Assembly: GCA_964528605.1 (NCBI GenBank)
Contig: CAZGSV010000012.1
Span: forward strand, 1-55,752
DNA length: 55,752 nucleotides
Source of the DNA: CAZGSV01 sp964528605
GTDB lineage: Bacteria; Armatimonadota; Zipacnadia; CAZGSV01
Direction of reading: 5' to 3'
Position numbers and translations under genes: made by a program. Below the pieces are notes generated by a model that worked only from the letters and a program-made list of their open reading frames with translations, was not told the DNA's origin and searched no databases. Below, piece after piece: positions 43,920 to 52,796 of this stretch (position 1 is its first letter; each line of letters begins with the position of its first letter).

Positions 43920-45221
43920 GTGGCGCAGCCGACCGAGCCGAGTGAAACCATCGAGACCGCGGCCCCCGCTCCCACCCGCGGGGGGCCCGGCGCGCTGCGC
44001 GCCTTGCGCGAACGCGACTTCCGCATCTTCTGGGTCGGCCTGCTCGTCTCCGCCACCGGCTCCTGGATGCAAAACATCGCCCAAGGGTGGCTCGTTTACT
44101 ACCTGACCCACTCCCCCCTCTGGCTCGGCATCATCGGCTTCTGCGGCTCGCTGCCCATGCTCGTCTTCACGTTGCCGGCGGGCGTGGTTGCCGACCGCCT
44201 CCGCCGCCGCAACGTGGTCATGGTCACGCAGACCTGCGCCATGCTTCAGGCCGCCGCCTTCGGCCTGCTCTCCTACCTGGGCGTGATCAAGCCCTGGCAC
44301 ATCGCCGCGCTCGCCTTCTCGCTGGGGATGGTGAACTCCTTCGATATGCCCACGCGGCAGGCAATGGTGATGGAGTTGGTACCGCGGCGCGAGGACTTGC
44401 TGAGCGCCCTGGCGCTCCAGTCCTCCGCCTTCAACGTCGCGCGCCTCATCGGCCCGGCCGTCGGCGGCGTACTCATCGCCCTCATCTACGAACTCAACCA
44501 CTCCTACATGCGCGCGGTGGGCGCCTGCTTCCTCATCAACGCCGCCACCTTCCTCGTCCTCATCTTCGGCCTGGCCCTCATCCCCGCGCGCCCCCCCGGA
44601 ATGGGCAAGAGCACCTCCTCGGTGTGGACCGATGTCAAGGCAGGCGTGCGCTACGTGCGCCGCAGCCCGGTGATGCTCACGCTGATGCTGATGACCGGGG
44701 TGTCGAGCCTGCTGGGGATGCCCTATGCAGTGCTGATGCCGGCCTTCGCTCAGGACGTGCTCAAGGTCGGCCCCGTGGGCCTGGGCAGGCTGGTGTCCTC
44801 GGCCGGAGTCGGGGCGCTGGCGGTGGCGGTGGTGCTCTCTCTCTGGGGGCACCGCTGGCGGCGCGGCCGGCTCGCGACCATCGGCGCCTTCGTCTTCCCC
44901 CTGGGTCTGATGGCCTTCGCCTTCTCGAGGAACTTCGGCCTGTCGGTGGCGTGCTTGGCGCTCACGGGCGCGGGGATGATGTGCTTCAACGTGGTCACCA
45001 ACACCATGATGCAGACCACGCCGCCGCCGAGCCTGCGCGGCCGGGTGATGGGCGTGCGCTCCTTCGTTTTCTCCGGGTTGGCCCCGATGGGGAACCTCGA
45101 GATCGGCGCCATGGCGAAGTGGTTCGGGCCGCCGGTGGCGGTGCTTGCTGGCGGGATCGCGTGCATGCTCTTCGCCATCGGCGTCTTCTTCCGCGTGCCG
45201 GGGCTGAGGAGGCGGCGGTAG
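43920..45221 (+). CDS. Major facilitator superfamily exporter (EntS/DHA3-like)
   Basis: 433 residues from GTG 43920, with about 12 transmembrane helices. The cytoplasmic loop after TM2 has the MFS motif in PAGVVADRLRRRNVVM. Segments DFRIFWVGLLVSATGSWMQN, DMPTRQAMVMELVPRREDL and ALQSSAFNVARLIGPAVGG are hallmarks of the MFS_3/EntS group, which exports siderophores, macrolides and other small molecules by proton antiport. The substrate is unknown. The UroD-like gene follows after 116 bp on the same strand. Confidence 0.92.
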   Translation: MAQPTEPSETIETAAPAPTRGGPGALRALRERDFRIFWVGLLVSATGSWMQNIAQGWLVYYLTHSPLWLGIIGFCGSLPMLVFTLPAGVVADRLRRRNVVMVTQTCAMLQAAAFGLLSYLGVIKPWHIAALAFSLGMVNSFDMPTRQAMVMELVPRREDLLSALALQSSAFNVARLIGPAVGGVLIALIYELNHSYMRAVGACFLINAATFLVLIFGLALIPARPPGMGKSTSSVWTDVKAGVRYVRRSPVMLTLMLMTGVSSLLGMPYAVLMPAFAQDVLKVGPVGLGRLVSSAGVGALAVAVVLSLWGHRWRRGRLATIGAFVFPLGLMAFAFSRNFGLSVACLALTGAGMMCFNVVTNTMMQTTPPPSLRGRVMGVRSFVFSGLAPMGNLEIGAMAKWFGPPVAVLAGGIACMLFAIGVFFRVPGLRRRR

Positions 45222-45337
45222 GGGGGGCGGGTTACCCGGAGGCGCGCGGTTCGCCCGCAGGGACGCTCCACCAAAGCGCGCGGCGCAGGCGCCCCCCGCG
45301 CTTGCCAAATCCGGGCGGGCGCGACAATCTAGGCCCC

Positions 45338-46405
45338 ATGACCAGCCGCGAGAGATTCATTGCCGCCCTGAGCGGCGCGCCCTCCGACCGCATCCCCATC
45401 TGCGACACCGGCTTCTGGGGCGAAACCATCGAGCGCTGGCGCCGAGAAGGCCTGCCGCGCGACGCCGACCTCTGCGACTACTTCGGCCTCGATCGCATCG
45501 AGGGCCTGTGGCCCAACACCGGCTTCCGGCTCCCCTCGGAGGTCATCGAAGAGACCGAGGACTGCGTCATCTTCCGCGATAGCATGGGCGCGACCGTCAG
45601 GCGCTGGCGCGACGAGCACGCCACCCCCCAGCACCTCGACTGGGCGCTCAAGACGCGCGCCGATTGGGAACGCATGAAGGAGCACCTGCGCTTCGACCTC
45701 GATCGCATCCCCTCCGACATCGCCGAGCGCTGCCGGCAGGCCCACGAGCGCGGCGCGCTCTTCTACATCAACCCCGTCGAGCCCGGCTGGTTCTTCCTGC
45801 ACGACGCTATGGGCTACGAGGGCTGCCTCAAGGCGATGCTCGATGACCCAGCGTGGGTGGACGAGATGTACCGGACGCACTTCGAGTTGGCGCTCGGCCT
45901 GATGCGGCACATCTATGACGAGATGGGCGTGCGCTACGACGCGGTGTGGTTCTTCTCCGACCTCTGCTATCGCAACGGGATGTTCTTCTCGCCGCGGGTG
46001 TATCGCGACCTGCTGATGCCCTATCACAAGGAGTTCGCGCGCTTCTGCCATGAGCGCGGGGTCTACCTCATGTTGCATTGCGACGGGGACGTGCGCGAGT
46101 TGATCCCGCTGCTCATTGAGGCCGGCTTCGACGCCATTCAGCCCTTGGAGGCGCGCGCCGGCAATGACGTGCGCAAACTGGCGAAGGAGCATCATGGCCG
46201 CATCACCTTCTTCGGCAACATCAGCGCGGAGATCGTCACCGAGGGCGGCGCCCCGCTCGAGCACGAGATTCGCACCAAGGTCGCGGCCGCCAAGGCCCAC
46301 CGCCGCTACATCTACCACATAGACCACTCCGTCCCCCCCACCGTCTCCCTCGCCAACTACCAACGCGCCCTCGCCCTCGCGCGCGAAGTCGCGGACTACG
46401 GATAG
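45338..46405 (+). CDS. Uroporphyrinogen decarboxylase (URO-D)-like protein
   Basis: 355 residues from ATG 45338. The opening TSRERFIAALSGAPSDRIPI, the central HCDGDVRELIPLLIEAGFDA, and IQPLEARAGNDV with ITFFGNIS identify the URO-D/cobalamin methyltransferase superfamily. It lacks the RQAGR substrate-anchoring motif of true HemE. LHCDGD contributes a His-Cys pair like the zinc ligands of methyltransferase members. It is only distantly similar to the copies at 7534 and 53844. The role is probably C1 or demethylation metabolism rather than haem synthesis. Confidence 0.87.
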   Translation: MTSRERFIAALSGAPSDRIPICDTGFWGETIERWRREGLPRDADLCDYFGLDRIEGLWPNTGFRLPSEVIEETEDCVIFRDSMGATVRRWRDEHATPQHLDWALKTRADWERMKEHLRFDLDRIPSDIAERCRQAHERGALFYINPVEPGWFFLHDAMGYEGCLKAMLDDPAWVDEMYRTHFELALGLMRHIYDEMGVRYDAVWFFSDLCYRNGMFFSPRVYRDLLMPYHKEFARFCHERGVYLMLHCDGDVRELIPLLIEAGFDAIQPLEARAGNDVRKLAKEHHGRITFFGNISAEIVTEGGAPLEHEIRTKVAAAKAHRRYIYHIDHSVPPTVSLANYQRALALAREVADYG

Positions 46406-46816
46406 ACAATGCCGCGAGCTCGCTGCGTACGAAGACCGAAGTAGAGACTAGACCTGGTACCTAAACAACTTGCTGACACTCTCATGGAGCACCAAGCCTT
46501 GGCCGTGGCCTTGCCGGCAACCGGCGCCTCTCGACGCCACCGTGCTTGCTGCGCGTCGCCGTCGGCCGCAGGCCGTAGGGACGCGATCTTATCGCGTCCG
46601 CCCCGCCGCAGGCGGGGCCTGCCCTGGCCACCGTGGCCAAACCGCCGTCCCCCGAGCCACTGGTCCACTACCCGCTAGGCCCCGTGTCGCCTCCGCGATA
46701 AGTGTCAATTAGTTACCTCAAGTAGACATTAGCGAGTGGATACGGATAACTAATCAGCGGCGTGAACACGACGTGCGGTAGCGCCCGGGTTTACCCGGGC
46801 GAAGGGGGGCATGAGA
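46406..46816. other. 411-bp intergenic region with GTAG-foot hairpin
   Basis: 46575-46599 is GTAG followed by the perfect hairpin GGACGCGAT-CTT-ATCGCGTCC. It is followed at once by a CCCCGCC-GCA-GGCGGGG hairpin (about 46601-46617). An AT-rich patch at 46700-46760 may hold the promoter of the next gene, but I cannot fix its boxes. No gene seen. Confidence 0.6.
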
Positions 46817-49306
46817 ATGGGACTTGAGAGGCGCAGTTCCGTTGCGCTTGTGCTTGCGGCTTGCAGCATCATGGTGGCGACCGGCGCGAGCGGGATGCTC
46901 GCAGCACAGAGCGAGGTAACCAACACGGAGGCGGTGCAAGTGAGCCAAGACCGGGCGCAAGACCAAACCCTAGAATTGAGAACCGGCGACGGGAGCAAGT
47001 GGGCGTTCGTCAATGGGGCTTGGAGCGAGACGCCCGACGGCCGCATTGATTGCCCCGAAACGCGCGCCACCCACTTCCTGGCTTTCTACCAACCGGCCGC
47101 CTACGCCGACCTCATCGCAGAGTTCGACTTCATGGCCAGTTACCGGGAGACCGGCGCCGGCGACGCGGGTCTCATCCTCCGCGCGCAGGACGCCAACCAT
47201 TACTACTGGATCCACTTCCCCTGGTGCGGGCAGCAACTGCGCGCCAAGCACTTCTGGGCTGCCATCTCCAAGGTGGACCACTCCGGCTACCTCCGCAACT
47301 TGGCGCTCGCGATGATGCCCAGCCTTCCCAGTGAAACCGACCGCTGGTATTCGGTGCGCGTCGAGGCACGCGGCAAGCAGATTCGTCTCTGGGTGGACGG
47401 ACGCCCCGGCCCCGTGGTCGAGGACGAACTTCTCCAGGCCGGCCGCGTCGGGCTCGCCGGTTATGGAGGCTTCGCCTTCCGCAATGTGCGCATTCAGGGA
47501 ACCCAGGTCGGCGCCCCCCCTTGGGACGAAAGCATCTTGCCTCCCCGGAATTGGATTCACCCGGCCCCCGACCTTCCCGGGGGGCAGAACATGCCTTCCC
47601 TCTGCCGTGCCCCCGGGGGCGACATCCTCCTCGCCATTCCCTCCGAGAAGGCAACCTTCCTCGTTCGCTCGAGTGACAACGCGCGCACTTGGGGCCCCCC
47701 CCGAGAACTCCCCGCCCCTCTCCACGGAGGCATCCTGCACACCACCCGCGACGGCAGGTTGATCCTCCAAATCTGGAACCCCGACCCGCCAAGCATTCTC
47801 ACCTCGGAGTCCACCGACGACGGCCTGACCTGGTCGGAACCGACGCCAGCAACGCTCAACTGCCAATGGCCAGCCGAGCCCCCCAAACTCTACGCCTACG
47901 GCCCCCTCCTGGAACTCAAAGACGGTACGCTGCTGCGTTTCCTCTACGGCGGCATGAGCACCAACGAGGGCCAGAACGTCGTCACCTGGGGCTCGATTCA
48001 CTGCCGCGCCTACTGCATCCGCTCCACCGACGGCGGCCACACCTGGTCCGGCCCATACTGCCTCGACCAACCGGTGTGGGTCGGGGTGGAGGCGGGCGCC
48101 ATCCCCGGCAGCCTCGACCTCACCGAGCCCGTGGCCGCGGAAACGTCCGAGGGCCGCGTGGTCTGCTTCATCCGGCCGATTTACTCGCCCTGGATGTGGG
48201 AGACTTGGTCCTCCGATGGCGGCATCACCTGGACCTCCGCCCGCCGCGGCCCCTTCCCCGGTTACGCGCCTTGCATGGGCCGCACCACCTCCGGCGTCCT
48301 GCTCGTCGCCCATCGCTTCCCCAACCACTCCATCAACGTCAGCCACGACAACGGCCTTACCTGGGACGCGGGCACGACCGTGGACTTCCCCGTCTGGGCC
48401 ATGGGCGCGCTGCTCGAGGTGGAGCCCGAGGTGATGCTCTTCGTCTACATGGATGCCAACCGCGCGTTCCTCCGCGCCCAGCGCATCCGCGTCACGCCCG
48501 AGGGTCTTCAGCCCGAGCAGCCCGCGGATCGGGCGACCGGCTTGCGGGACCGGATGTGGATTTGGGGCACGCGCGAGGCCCCCGGTGTCCCAGCCCTGTC
48601 CTTGGCCGCGTGGGCCGAATCCAACTCCGCCGCGCGCGCCAAGATGCTCGGCCTGCGCAACGTCTTCATTGCCGGAGGCACCCCTCTCACTGCCGACCGT
48701 GCGCTGCAACTCGCGGCGCCGGTGACGCAAATGGGCGGCCACATAGTCTTCGAACTCTGCCCGACGGAAATGACTGGCCGCGCAAGTGACTACGCGCGGG
48801 ATATCGCCGCTGCGCAAGCCCTCGCGCGCGAGTGCCCGAACCTGGATGCCGTCCTCCTCGACGACCTGACCAGCCAGCAAATCGTCGGTCGCGGTATGCC
48901 GCCCGAGGAGTTGGCCGAAGTCCGCCGCCTCCTCCGCGAAGCAGCCCCGAAGGTTGCCCTCTGGGGCGTGGTCTACACTATGAACCTCGAGCATCCCAAC
49001 CTTGCCCAATACCTCGCTCACCTCGACGCCATCAATCTCTGGACCTGGACCGCTGAGGACCTAACGCAACTGGAGCAGCACCTGGCACGCTGCGAGTCCC
49101 TCGCCCCGGGCAAGCCCATCATCCTCGGCATCTATATGTACGACTACGGCGCCAACCGCCCCATGCCCCTCGACCTGCTCGAGGACCAATGCGAGCACGC
49201 CCTCGAATGGCTCAAAGAGGGCCGCATCGCCGGCATCGTCTTCCTCAGCATCACCAACGAGCCCAACGCCCTCGCCTTCGTCCGGGACTGGATTGCGCGA
49301 CCGTGA
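46817..49306 (+). CDS. Secreted sialidase-like (BNR) protein with LamG-type and barrel-like domains
   Basis: 829 residues. I chose ATG 46817 because GGGGGG lies 7 nt upstream; ATG 46811 is only 1 nt from it. A signal peptide (VALVLAACSIMVATGASG) leads to a concanavalin-like domain (about 45-225: IAEFDFMASYRET, YSVRVEARGKQIRLWVDGRPG). A six-bladed BNR/sialidase-type propeller follows (about 230-575) with Asp-box motifs such as SSDNARTWG, STDDGLTWSE, STDGGHTWSG, SSDGGITWTS and SHDNGLTWD. The last 240 residues look like a barrel (NLDAVLLDDLTSQ, KPIILGIYMYDYGA). It probably acts on extracellular glycans. Full catalytic residues of sialidases were not confirmed. Confidence 0.75.
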   Translation: MGLERRSSVALVLAACSIMVATGASGMLAAQSEVTNTEAVQVSQDRAQDQTLELRTGDGSKWAFVNGAWSETPDGRIDCPETRATHFLAFYQPAAYADLIAEFDFMASYRETGAGDAGLILRAQDANHYYWIHFPWCGQQLRAKHFWAAISKVDHSGYLRNLALAMMPSLPSETDRWYSVRVEARGKQIRLWVDGRPGPVVEDELLQAGRVGLAGYGGFAFRNVRIQGTQVGAPPWDESILPPRNWIHPAPDLPGGQNMPSLCRAPGGDILLAIPSEKATFLVRSSDNARTWGPPRELPAPLHGGILHTTRDGRLILQIWNPDPPSILTSESTDDGLTWSEPTPATLNCQWPAEPPKLYAYGPLLELKDGTLLRFLYGGMSTNEGQNVVTWGSIHCRAYCIRSTDGGHTWSGPYCLDQPVWVGVEAGAIPGSLDLTEPVAAETSEGRVVCFIRPIYSPWMWETWSSDGGITWTSARRGPFPGYAPCMGRTTSGVLLVAHRFPNHSINVSHDNGLTWDAGTTVDFPVWAMGALLEVEPEVMLFVYMDANRAFLRAQRIRVTPEGLQPEQPADRATGLRDRMWIWGTREAPGVPALSLAAWAESNSAARAKMLGLRNVFIAGGTPLTADRALQLAAPVTQMGGHIVFELCPTEMTGRASDYARDIAAAQALARECPNLDAVLLDDLTSQQIVGRGMPPEELAEVRRLLREAAPKVALWGVVYTMNLEHPNLAQYLAHLDAINLWTWTAEDLTQLEQHLARCESLAPGKPIILGIYMYDYGANRPMPLDLLEDQCEHALEWLKEGRIAGIVFLSITNEPNALAFVRDWIARP

Positions 49307-49331
49307 GTTGTTCTCAGTAGGAGGATCGAGC

Positions 49332-51113
49332 ATGCCCTGCGACTGCCGCCTGTTGGCTCACGCGCGACGGCGCGAGCCAAGGGCGGGTGGTCGCATCCAC
49401 GCCTTGGTAGCAGGAGTGCTTGTGGGCGCGATGGCTGTGAGCGCACACGAAGGGAGGCCACAGACAGTGAACTGGACGCATGGGCAGTGGGCCGCTTATG
49501 AGGTGCAGCGGCCGCAAGACTCTAAGCCTGCTTTGGACCGGATCGAACTAGCGCTGCTCCGCACCGAGGATTCCGAGGGCCGCGCGTGGTGGCAGTTGAC
49601 TGCCTTCGAGGGCGGCCAAGTCCGCTACGCGGTCAAGTTGCTCGCCGACGGCTTCGGGTTTCTCGAGTGCCCCCCCCAGCCGGCCACCATCGTGCGTTAC
49701 CAGTTCGCCGAGACCGGGCAGGCCCCGCTGGAGTACGTGAGCAAGCGCACCGGCGAAGCGCTCCTGCCGCCGTTTCAGTTCGTCCAGAACCTGCTCCCGC
49801 ATGTCACCAGCGGTGACCTGCCCTTCTTCGAGCGCGGCACCTACCTCGGCCGCGAGATCGTGCGCGTCGGCCAGGGCGCCGGCGCCCTGGACCGCATCCC
49901 CGAGGCCAAGCGCCTCCTCCTCGACCCCGACCTCACCATCGGCGCCAGCCGCAACTTCCACGACGTTGAGGGCCGACGCCTCTATCCCGCCGGCACTTCC
50001 CCCCCCGAAGGCGGGCCCGAGTACACCTACACCCCATTCCTGGAGGCCGACTACCGCGAACTTATCAACCAGGTCGGCATGAACCTCTTCACCGTCGCCC
50101 CCGACCAGCGCCCCTTCGTGCAGGACGAGCCCGTCTTCTTCGTCTGCGGCCTCGAAGGCGCGCGCATCCCCGAACTCCTCTACCGCAGCAACTACTGGGG
50201 CCCCGTGATGTTTATGGACGAGCCCGCCCACCTCGCTATGGCCCGCGACGAACTCCAAGGCGTCACCACCCCTCGCGAGACCGCCGACAAGTTCGTCGCC
50301 ATGGTTGCCGAGCGCCTGCACGGCGACGGCTCCTACGGACAACGCGGTCTCCAACGCGCCCTGCGCGAGGCGGGCTGCGACTTCGGCCCGCTCGAGTTCG
50401 TGCAGGACAACTATCCCGTCTGGGAGACCGTCACCGCCTCCGCCTGGTACGAGTTCAAGGCCGGCCTCCCCGGTTTCGTCTTTGAGGGCCGCTACCGCCC
50501 GCAGAAACTCGCTGACGAGATCAAGGAGACCTTTGGCCTCGATTTCCCCGCCACCCCCGACGCCTGCCTCCAGTTCAACTACGCCTGGTATCGCGGGGCC
50601 GCGCGGCACTTCGGCGGCAAGTGGGGCGTCGCCGTCTACGGGCAGATGGGGCTCGACGTCGTGCCTTTGGCCTTCCCGCGCGCGTATGACGAAGGCGCGT
50701 CCTACCTCTGGTTCTGGACCAGCGACCACGGCCACCACGTCCCTTACCCCGAGCAGAAAAGCATCACCCGCGCCTTGCGCGACTACGAGGCGCAGCATCC
50801 GCGGCCTGCCCCCCCCGAGGCGCTCAGCGCGCGGGCGCAGGTGGCCATCGCCCTCCCCTACGGTTACCACCTCGACGACTACGTCCTCTCCCGCGACTCC
50901 CTATGGCGCAAGCCCGAGGTCATGGGCCTCGACCTCATCAACGCCGCCGGCGTGCCCTATCGGCAGGTCCTCCGCGCGGCGCTGCTCGAGGTCATTGACT
51001 GCCTGAACCAGGGCATCGAGTTCGACCTGGTCTACTGGGGCGACGGCGACCTCACCGGCTACCGCGAAATCCGCCTCATCCGCGAAGACGCCACCGTGGA
51101 GCGTACACCCTAG
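49332..51113 (+). CDS. Secreted protein of unknown function, possible glycosidase
   Basis: 593 residues from ATG 49332 (AGGAGG upstream), 26 bp after the BNR gene and surely co-transcribed with it. An N-terminal hydrophobic stretch (IHALVAGVLVGAMAVSA) after a basic lead acts as signal peptide. A beta-rich region (about 45-200) precedes an alpha/beta part with NQVGMNLFTVAPDQRPFV, RSNYWGPVMFMDEPAHLAM, AVYGQMGLDVVPLAFPRAYD and SYLWFWTSDHGHHVPYPEQ, which looks TIM-barrel-like with several acidic candidates. I do not recognise the family. Confidence 0.75.
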   Translation: MPCDCRLLAHARRREPRAGGRIHALVAGVLVGAMAVSAHEGRPQTVNWTHGQWAAYEVQRPQDSKPALDRIELALLRTEDSEGRAWWQLTAFEGGQVRYAVKLLADGFGFLECPPQPATIVRYQFAETGQAPLEYVSKRTGEALLPPFQFVQNLLPHVTSGDLPFFERGTYLGREIVRVGQGAGALDRIPEAKRLLLDPDLTIGASRNFHDVEGRRLYPAGTSPPEGGPEYTYTPFLEADYRELINQVGMNLFTVAPDQRPFVQDEPVFFVCGLEGARIPELLYRSNYWGPVMFMDEPAHLAMARDELQGVTTPRETADKFVAMVAERLHGDGSYGQRGLQRALREAGCDFGPLEFVQDNYPVWETVTASAWYEFKAGLPGFVFEGRYRPQKLADEIKETFGLDFPATPDACLQFNYAWYRGAARHFGGKWGVAVYGQMGLDVVPLAFPRAYDEGASYLWFWTSDHGHHVPYPEQKSITRALRDYEAQHPRPAPPEALSARAQVAIALPYGYHLDDYVLSRDSLWRKPEVMGLDLINAAGVPYRQVLRAALLEVIDCLNQGIEFDLVYWGDGDLTGYREIRLIREDATVERTP

Positions 51114-51539
51114 CCGGTCCTCCGTACGGGCGTATGGCCATACGCCCCAACCTCGGCGCTGCGGGAGACGGGGTCAAGCTGGCCTGAGTCCCCTGAGGCC
51201 ACCAAGGCCGACTCGCCTAAGGAAGGCGGGTGGCCGCGCTCCGTAGGGGCGACTCGTCGAGTCGCCCGTGGGGTAGGGGCGTATGGCCATACGCCCCTAC
51301 GGACTCACACGGTGGCGCGATCCAGGGGTACATCAAAAGAGGGCGGGCGCCAGGCGCCTGCCCTCTTCTGTGATCGCGGTTCTGGTCCGCCCACTGGGCC
51401 CTGGAGGACGCCCAAGGCGACCCCCGGACGGCCTCCTACGAGGCCGACGCCAGGCGTCGGCCTCGGGGTAGCGGCGTATGGCTATGCGCCCCTACTGTGG
51501 GTGCCCGGCTCTGCGCCAGGCGGGCCAGAGGCCCTACTG
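51114..51539. repeat. Cluster of palindromic elements
   Basis: A gene-free region packed with hairpins: 51124-51148 (GTAC-foot variant), 51243-51267 (GTAG then GGGCGACTC-GTC-GAGTCGCCC reading), 51273-51300 (a perfect 28-bp palindrome framed by GTAG and CTAC), 51440-51464 (12-bp stem GAGGCCGACGCC) and 51468-51495. All but one carry GTAG or CTAC at the foot. They look like REP elements collected downstream of a gene. No ORF or RNA gene seen. Confidence 0.75.
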
Positions 51540-51743
51540 CTACTCGGGCCGGACGTTAACCGCAGCGGGACCCTTGGGGCTGTCTTGAACCTCGTAGGTC
51601 ACCGCTTGGCCCTCGCGCAAGGTCTTGAAGCCATCCCCAGTGATAGCAGAGTAATGCACAAAGACATCCTTGCTGCCGTCAGCCGGATGGATGAAGCCGT
51701 AGCCCTTGGCCTCGTTGAACCACTTGACTGTACCATTAGCCAT
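51540..51743 (-). CDS. Cold-shock protein (CspA family), copy 1
   Basis: A 67-residue single cold-shock (S1-like OB) domain that binds single-stranded RNA and DNA and acts as an RNA chaperone. The RNA-binding motifs are KGYGFI (RNP1) and VFVHYSAI (RNP2). VKWFNEAKGYGFI and GPAAVNV are family hallmarks. AAAGGAGG precedes the ATG. It is a close paralogue of copy 2 (52002-52205), 258 bp away in the same orientation, and shares its 5' leader. Confidence 0.97.
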   Translation of the reverse strand: MANGTVKWFNEAKGYGFIHPADGSKDVFVHYSAITGDGFKTLREGQAVTYEVQDSPKGPAAVNVRPE

Positions 51744-51769
51744 ATTACGAACCTCCTTTCAGCAAACTA

Positions 51770-51828
51770 CTGTTGCCGTGCACCGAACGGCACCTGAAGG
51801 AGATCCGTCTGGCCACCTGCTACAGATA
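51770..51828 (-). promoter_or_regulatory. Conserved cold-shock leader, copy 1
   Basis: In the 5' untranslated region of csp copy 1. It aligns over about 60 nt with 52231-52292 ahead of copy 2. It contains a 5-bp hairpin TGCCG/CGGCA with 9-nt loop TTCGGTGCA (51774-51792) and the block GGATCTCC. The two leaders differ mostly in the loop and flanks, not in the stem, which suggests a structured regulatory RNA. Confidence 0.65.
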
Positions 51829-51894
51829 CTAAACTGCAAACTCGGAAACAAACCACCAACTCACTAACTCAACTCGTTCCGGCGACCCCTGGTT

Positions 51895-51952
51895 CCCCGC
51901 TTACAGCGGGGAGCCCCACCCCTGGGCACGCCCGGCACTTCTGGCGCCGGGC
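51895..51952 (-). terminator. Possible terminator hairpins after csp copy 2
   Basis: Downstream of csp copy 2 on the minus strand are the hairpins GCCCGGC/GCCGGGC (51930-51952) and CCCCGCT-GTA-AGCGGGG (51895-51911). Neither has a U tract, so termination is uncertain. They could instead be repeat elements. Confidence 0.3.
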
Positions 51953-52001
51953 ATGCGCGATGAAAGAGGGACTCTTGGGCGAGAGACGACTTTGACCGCC
52001 G

Positions 52002-52205
52002 CTAGACCGGCTTGACGTCAGCCGCAGCCGGACCCTTCGGGGTGTCCTGAATCTCGAAACTCACGGACTGGCCTTCCCGCAGGGTCTTGAAGCCCTCGCC
52101 GGTTATGGCGGAGTAGTGGACGAAGACATCTTTGCTGTCATCGTCCGGTTTGATGAAGCCGTAGCCCTTGGCTTCATTGAACCACTTCACGGTTCCTGTG
52201 GGCAC
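52002..52205 (-). CDS. Cold-shock protein (CspA family), copy 2
   Basis: A 67-residue cold-shock domain protein starting at GTG 52205 with AAGGAGG upstream. It has KGYGFI and VFVHYSAI RNA-binding motifs and ends GPAAADVKPV. It differs from copy 1 at about 16 positions. It has a near-ideal sigma-70-type promoter about 100 nt upstream and the conserved leader between. Tandem duplication of csp genes is common, and the retained leader argues for shared post-transcriptional control. Confidence 0.97.
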   Translation of the reverse strand: MPTGTVKWFNEAKGYGFIKPDDDSKDVFVHYSAITGEGFKTLREGQSVSFEIQDTPKGPAAADVKPV

Positions 52206-52230
52206 TGACGAACCTCCTTCATCATGCTTG

Positions 52231-52292
52231 CTGTTGCTGCCGTGGACCGAACGGCACTTGCGGGAGATCCGTCAGGCCATCTGCCACAGACA
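52231..52292 (-). promoter_or_regulatory. Conserved cold-shock leader, copy 2
   Basis: Aligns with the leader of csp copy 1. The hairpin TGCCG/CGGCA with loop TTCGGTCCA occupies 52238-52256, and the GGATCTCC block is kept. Its upstream edge lies about 10 nt after the expected transcription start, so it forms the 5' end of the mRNA. Confidence 0.65.
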
Positions 52293-52308
52293 TCTACAGC
52301 GACTATAT

Positions 52309-52337
52309 ATTATAGCATCCAGCCCGCCTGGCGTCAA
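52309..52337 (-). promoter_or_regulatory. Sigma-70-type promoter of csp copy 2
   Basis: TTGACG at 52337-52332 and TATAAT at 52314-52309 on the minus strand, spaced 17 bp: five of six and six of six matches to consensus. Transcription should begin near 52302, giving a leader of about 97 nt. The rest of the gap (52338-52553) shows nothing recognisable. Confidence 0.8.
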
Positions 52338-52553
52338 GCGAACGCCCCAAAGGCAAATCCTCACGGATTTGTCGCTTCCCCGGGCCGCCGGCAGGCCCAG
52401 GACGGGTCTCGGCAGGCCTTCTGTGGCCCTGCGGACGGGCAAACACCCGGCTGTGGCCTGTTCTCCCGGCCATCAGAAGCCCCGGGGGCGCAGGGGGAAA
52501 CAGGGCGCGACTCACCGCCTCCATGGGCTGGCGGATTGCCGCCCGCAGGCCCC

Positions 52554-52796
52554 TCAGCCAACAAGGAGGGGGGCGACGGCAACGTCCTCGTCCAGATCTT
52601 CCCAGTGGATGCCTACGCCGTCCCCTATTAGCCGCCAATTCTGCCTCTGCTCCTCGCTTGCGTCCCGCAGGCGCGGAAACCACTCCAGCGGGACACTGAT
52701 CTCGCGCCCGTCGGCCAGAAGCACGTGCAGCCTGCTGCCGTCGAAGCGCACGCCTTTGGCGAGCGGGGTGAGGGGCTTAACGGCCGAACCGCTCAT
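52554..52796 (-). CDS. DUF2442 protein (toxin-antitoxin-like partner)
   Basis: 80 residues from ATG 52796 (GAGGAG 8 nt upstream). The DUF2442 signature is clear: GVRFDGSRLHVLLADGREIS, VPLEWFPRLRDAS, and WEDLDEDVAV at the end. It overlaps the upstream DUF4160 gene by 20 bp. DUF4160-DUF2442 pairs are widespread and are suspected toxin-antitoxin or regulatory modules, but the biochemical function is not established. Confidence 0.88.
   Translation of the reverse strand: MSGSAVKPLTPLAKGVRFDGSRLHVLLADGREISVPLEWFPRLRDASEEQRQNWRLIGDGVGIHWEDLDEDVAVAPLLVG

Noticed and set aside
46970..49021. A 683-codon minus-strand open frame opposite the BNR gene.
   Set aside because: Antisense shadow; the plus-strand frame has a signal peptide and Asp-box motifs.
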